Below the pieces are notes generated by a model that made no database searches, had not been told where the DNA came from, and was given only the letters and a program-made list of their open reading frames with translations. Source: Viscum album (lineage: Eukaryota > Streptophyta > Magnoliopsida > Santalales > Viscaceae). Taken from it: a DNA stretch of 64,000 bases. This document shows, in pieces, positions 61,573 through 64,000 of the stretch (positions within the stretch are counted from its first letter, which is position 1; each line of letters starts with the position of its first letter). A program made the translations under genes and the position numbers. Location: assembly GCA_963277665.1 (NCBI GenBank), contig OY728122.1, forward strand, positions 2,126,310,024 through 2,126,374,023. Reading direction: 5' to 3'.

Positions 61573-64000
61573 TGTAGAGACCTGAAGCTTAACGTACATA
61601 GACATTACATTCCTTTTTCGGAATACTTATTACATAACAAAAACACACACACAAGGACCATAATAGTTTAGTGTATTTGGAAACTCGGAATATAATCTTC
61701 TAATCGTGGTGAAAGATCTTCAACATCTCCCATAAATATCTTCCCTTTTTTTCTTACCTAAAACCTTTCTTTATATCCTGGGGAAAATAAAACATAAAAG
61801 GGTGAGCTCAAATGCTCAGTAAGGGTAAACAAAAGAAATATCAATCACATCAGATTCATAAGAACATAACATTTTGGAAATCTTACCCTGCAAAAGAGAT
61901 CATAATTTCATAACATGGGATAAATCATGGTAGTGAAATGTAATCCCAATAATCATAACATAAAACATGAAACTTTGTGGAATACACACATAATCATAGA
62001 GAATCATTTCTTATTAGTTGAGAATCCTTGCCAATACTATCTTAGTGGAAAAAGTCCCTTTTTGAACTGAGTTCACTCCTCGTTTCAGTCCTGTTTTACT
62101 GAACCGATTTAACCTTCCGTTCCAGCCATGTCTATCTCATGAGATATAAAATCTTTACCTAATGAATTGGAGGGAGATATAGGTCCCACCCATCTCATAA
62201 TGAAACCATTCTTATGTGTGCCACAAAATCGTAAATCATACATCATTGCATAACCCATGTAATAAAAATGGGATTCTTAAACAACATGACATCATAAAAC
62301 AATTCATATAAGATAAAGGAATTCATAAAAATATTTCCATCACAACATAATCAAATCCATGTAATAATAGGGATAGAAACAAAACCCTATATTATCTTAG
62401 ATGGAAAATAATTTTGATAAAACTCTTGAACTCCATTCTTGAGGAAAATATCCTTTCTACTTCAAAAACACTTATCCTTTCTTAACATGCCATACAATTC
62501 TAAACTAAGAGAAGTTGATTAAAAATAAACATGAAAACTTGTAAAGGAAGCTTCTTGGAAATAATGTTTTAAAATCCATTCATGCCGTATAAGTTAAAAA
62601 AAACTTCTTTTCGTACTTTTGTCAGAAAAGTCAAAAAGTACCTCATATGAAAAACGACAAAAGATTCCTTTCATATCTTTTACTAAAAACTCACCGAAGG
62701 GTAAAATTGGATTTAAACAATTGTAGGTGGATGGAAATAAAATTACATATTGAGGAAACATGGATGTGGATGATAAAATACACCCCAGTAAATACCAAAG
62801 TATAAACAATCTCGGATAAAAATGAGATTGTGATATTTCCCTTACCTTAGGTCCGATTAGCCTCGTAAGTGTCCGAACCTCCTGTATAATGATTTAAATA
62901 ATGTCATTGACTTATTACAGAATCATACTAATTGTTATGATATCATATATGGTTCACTTATGACTTTATTTACCCCATTCTTTTGTAATTTCCATGTTAA
63001 AGAGCGTTTTGGGTAAAATCGTTTCATCTGTCGTCTGTTTTTTGACTTGTAATTATTCATATGATTACTTAGATCATGATTACTTAATTCCAGAATATAA
63101 ATCATGATTCATATATAATATATATTCAGAATATAAATATATATAATAGATCAGTAAATGGAAAGAAATACACTGTTCATGGAGATGCTAGTCCATACGT
63201 ACGCATAAACGCTGTTTTCGTTTCCTTATTGAGTTGAATGGAATTAAGTAGATGAAATACCTATATATATACATAAATCCAGTATCATTATTATGTCATA
63301 TATTTCATGATTACTTATTATATATACTTTATAATCATCCATGAGTGGTTAACGTGGAGAATGAATCTCATCACGCCGTGGAGACGGTAGTCCGTACGTA
63401 CGCACGAGCGATGATATCGTTCTTAGGATCGTGGAATTTTATTGGAGTGTATGTATACTATTTCAGAATCAATATCACTTTACAATAATCATATATAGTT
63501 ATTATATACACCATTATACTCATCCAAGTAAGGTGGTGGTGGAAAATAGATTACACCACGGCGTGGAGACGGTATTCCGTACGTGCGCACGCGCGGTGAT
63601 TTCATTTTCCGTAGGATGGATAGATGGTGAAATAGGGTTGTTTCATACTTATAATAACATAACAGTATATTATTGATACTGATGTTATTACTTCATAATG
63701 AAACAACATATGAAGAATAAGTGGAATAAGAAATAATGTTGAAAGAATCGGTAACAGACATTACCTCTTCTTTGAAGCGTCTCTTTGAGATCTCTTTTTA
63801 GGGCACTAAAATTGGTCTTTGAGGAATACCAGAACCTCTATTATGTTTCTAGGGAAGTGGAGAAGAGAATTTGATAGGGGTTGTCCGAGATTGAAGGCTC
63901 AATGTGGTGTGAGGAAGAGAGGGAGGAGGTGCCCTTTTATAAGGGAGGAGAGGGGCTCCTTAGGAAAAACTAAACATATTATTTTATTATAAAGTCAAGT
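61573..64000 (-). repeat. Array F LTR 3, truncated by window end
   Basis: The first 2428 bp from the 3' terminus side. TATA box at 63934..63941, leader hairpins at 63175..63211, 63368..63414 and 63554..63598. The remaining ~1.8 kb lies outside the window, so it is unknown whether the array continues. Confidence 0.85.
63175..63598 (-). repeat. Three leader hairpin repeats, LTR 3 of F
   Basis: Same units and spacing as in LTRs 1 and 2. The middle unit reads TCATCACG-CGTG against CACG-GCGATGA with the full CGTACGTACG loop core. Confidence 0.7.

Larger units (their letters stand above)
48690..64000 (-). mobile_element. Array F: tandem LTR-internal-LTR-internal-LTR, runs off window
   Basis: Three LTRs (48690..52900, 55132..59341, 61573..64000+) alternate with two internal regions of exactly 2231 bp (52901..55131, 59342..61572). 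Start-to-start periods are 6442 and 6441 bp. Orientation is minus: polypurine tract and TGTAACACC start lie at the high-coordinate side of each LTR; the CTCTACA end and primer site lie at the low-coordinate side. It is inserted into LTR G at 48690; CTTCC (48685..48689) would be one target duplication. Shared LTRs between consecutive copies point to unequal recombination between LTRs rather than separate insertions. Confidence 0.88.

Overview
The window looks like repeat-filled intergenic DNA from a flowering plant with a large genome. I see no host protein-coding gene, no rRNA and no functional tRNA gene. It is built almost wholly from LTR retrotransposons of the Ty3/gypsy superfamily. They have long LTRs (3 to 4.2 kb), initiator-Met-tRNA-type primer sites (TGGTATCAGAG and variants) and, where pol survives, a chromodomain-like integrase tail. 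This suggests Tekay/Del-type chromoviruses and their non-autonomous relatives. A monocot is plausible, but that is a guess. Old copies are very AT-rich and CpG-poor, as expected after long cytosine methylation and deamination. Element letters A to G are my own labels.

Left part (1..46301), plus strand. After 6.9 kb of unreadable AT-rich DNA comes ancient element D (6866..40786), which has been split three times. Its 5' LTR is 6866..10307. Its gag/protease remnant (about 10950..12100) is cut by element A (12324..21969; LTRs 2936 and 3019 bp; perfect 5-bp target duplication TGGAG). D resumes with decayed pol (21975..24900) and its 3' LTR (24924..25067). That LTR is interrupted by solo LTR C (25068..25488 plus 33992..37339). 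C is itself interrupted by young element B (25489..33986; LTRs 3417 and 3416 bp; target duplication CACAC). D's 3' LTR then resumes at 37345..40786. The inferred order is D, then A and C, then B. A further decayed D/F-type LTR (E, from about 40780) seems to abut D. At 44299..45572 a 1.27-kb GC-rich retroposon with a tRNA-like pol III head is flanked by a perfect 14-bp target duplication.

Right part (46302..64000), minus strand. LTR G (from 46302) is invaded at 48690 by array F: LTR, internal, LTR, internal, LTR with a 6441/6442-bp period. It runs off the right edge. Each 2231-bp internal region has only a broken gag-like ORF of zinc knuckles and carries a small tRNA-like pol III unit on the opposite strand.

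The elements work as parasites on one another. A has lost reverse transcriptase, B has no recognisable gag or pol, and F has only zinc-knuckle gag, so all would need enzymes from autonomous relatives. The most interesting signal is in the LTR leaders. F, D and E carry repeats about 190 to 200 bp apart, each a hairpin with a nearly constant loop (GAGACGGTA...CGTACGTACG) whose self-complementary core sits on stem arms that differ between copies but mostly still pair. B has unrelated ~200-bp leader repeats with comparable hairpins. A, C and G share another hairpin set. These look like selected RNA (or cruciform DNA) elements, possibly for dimerisation or packaging.
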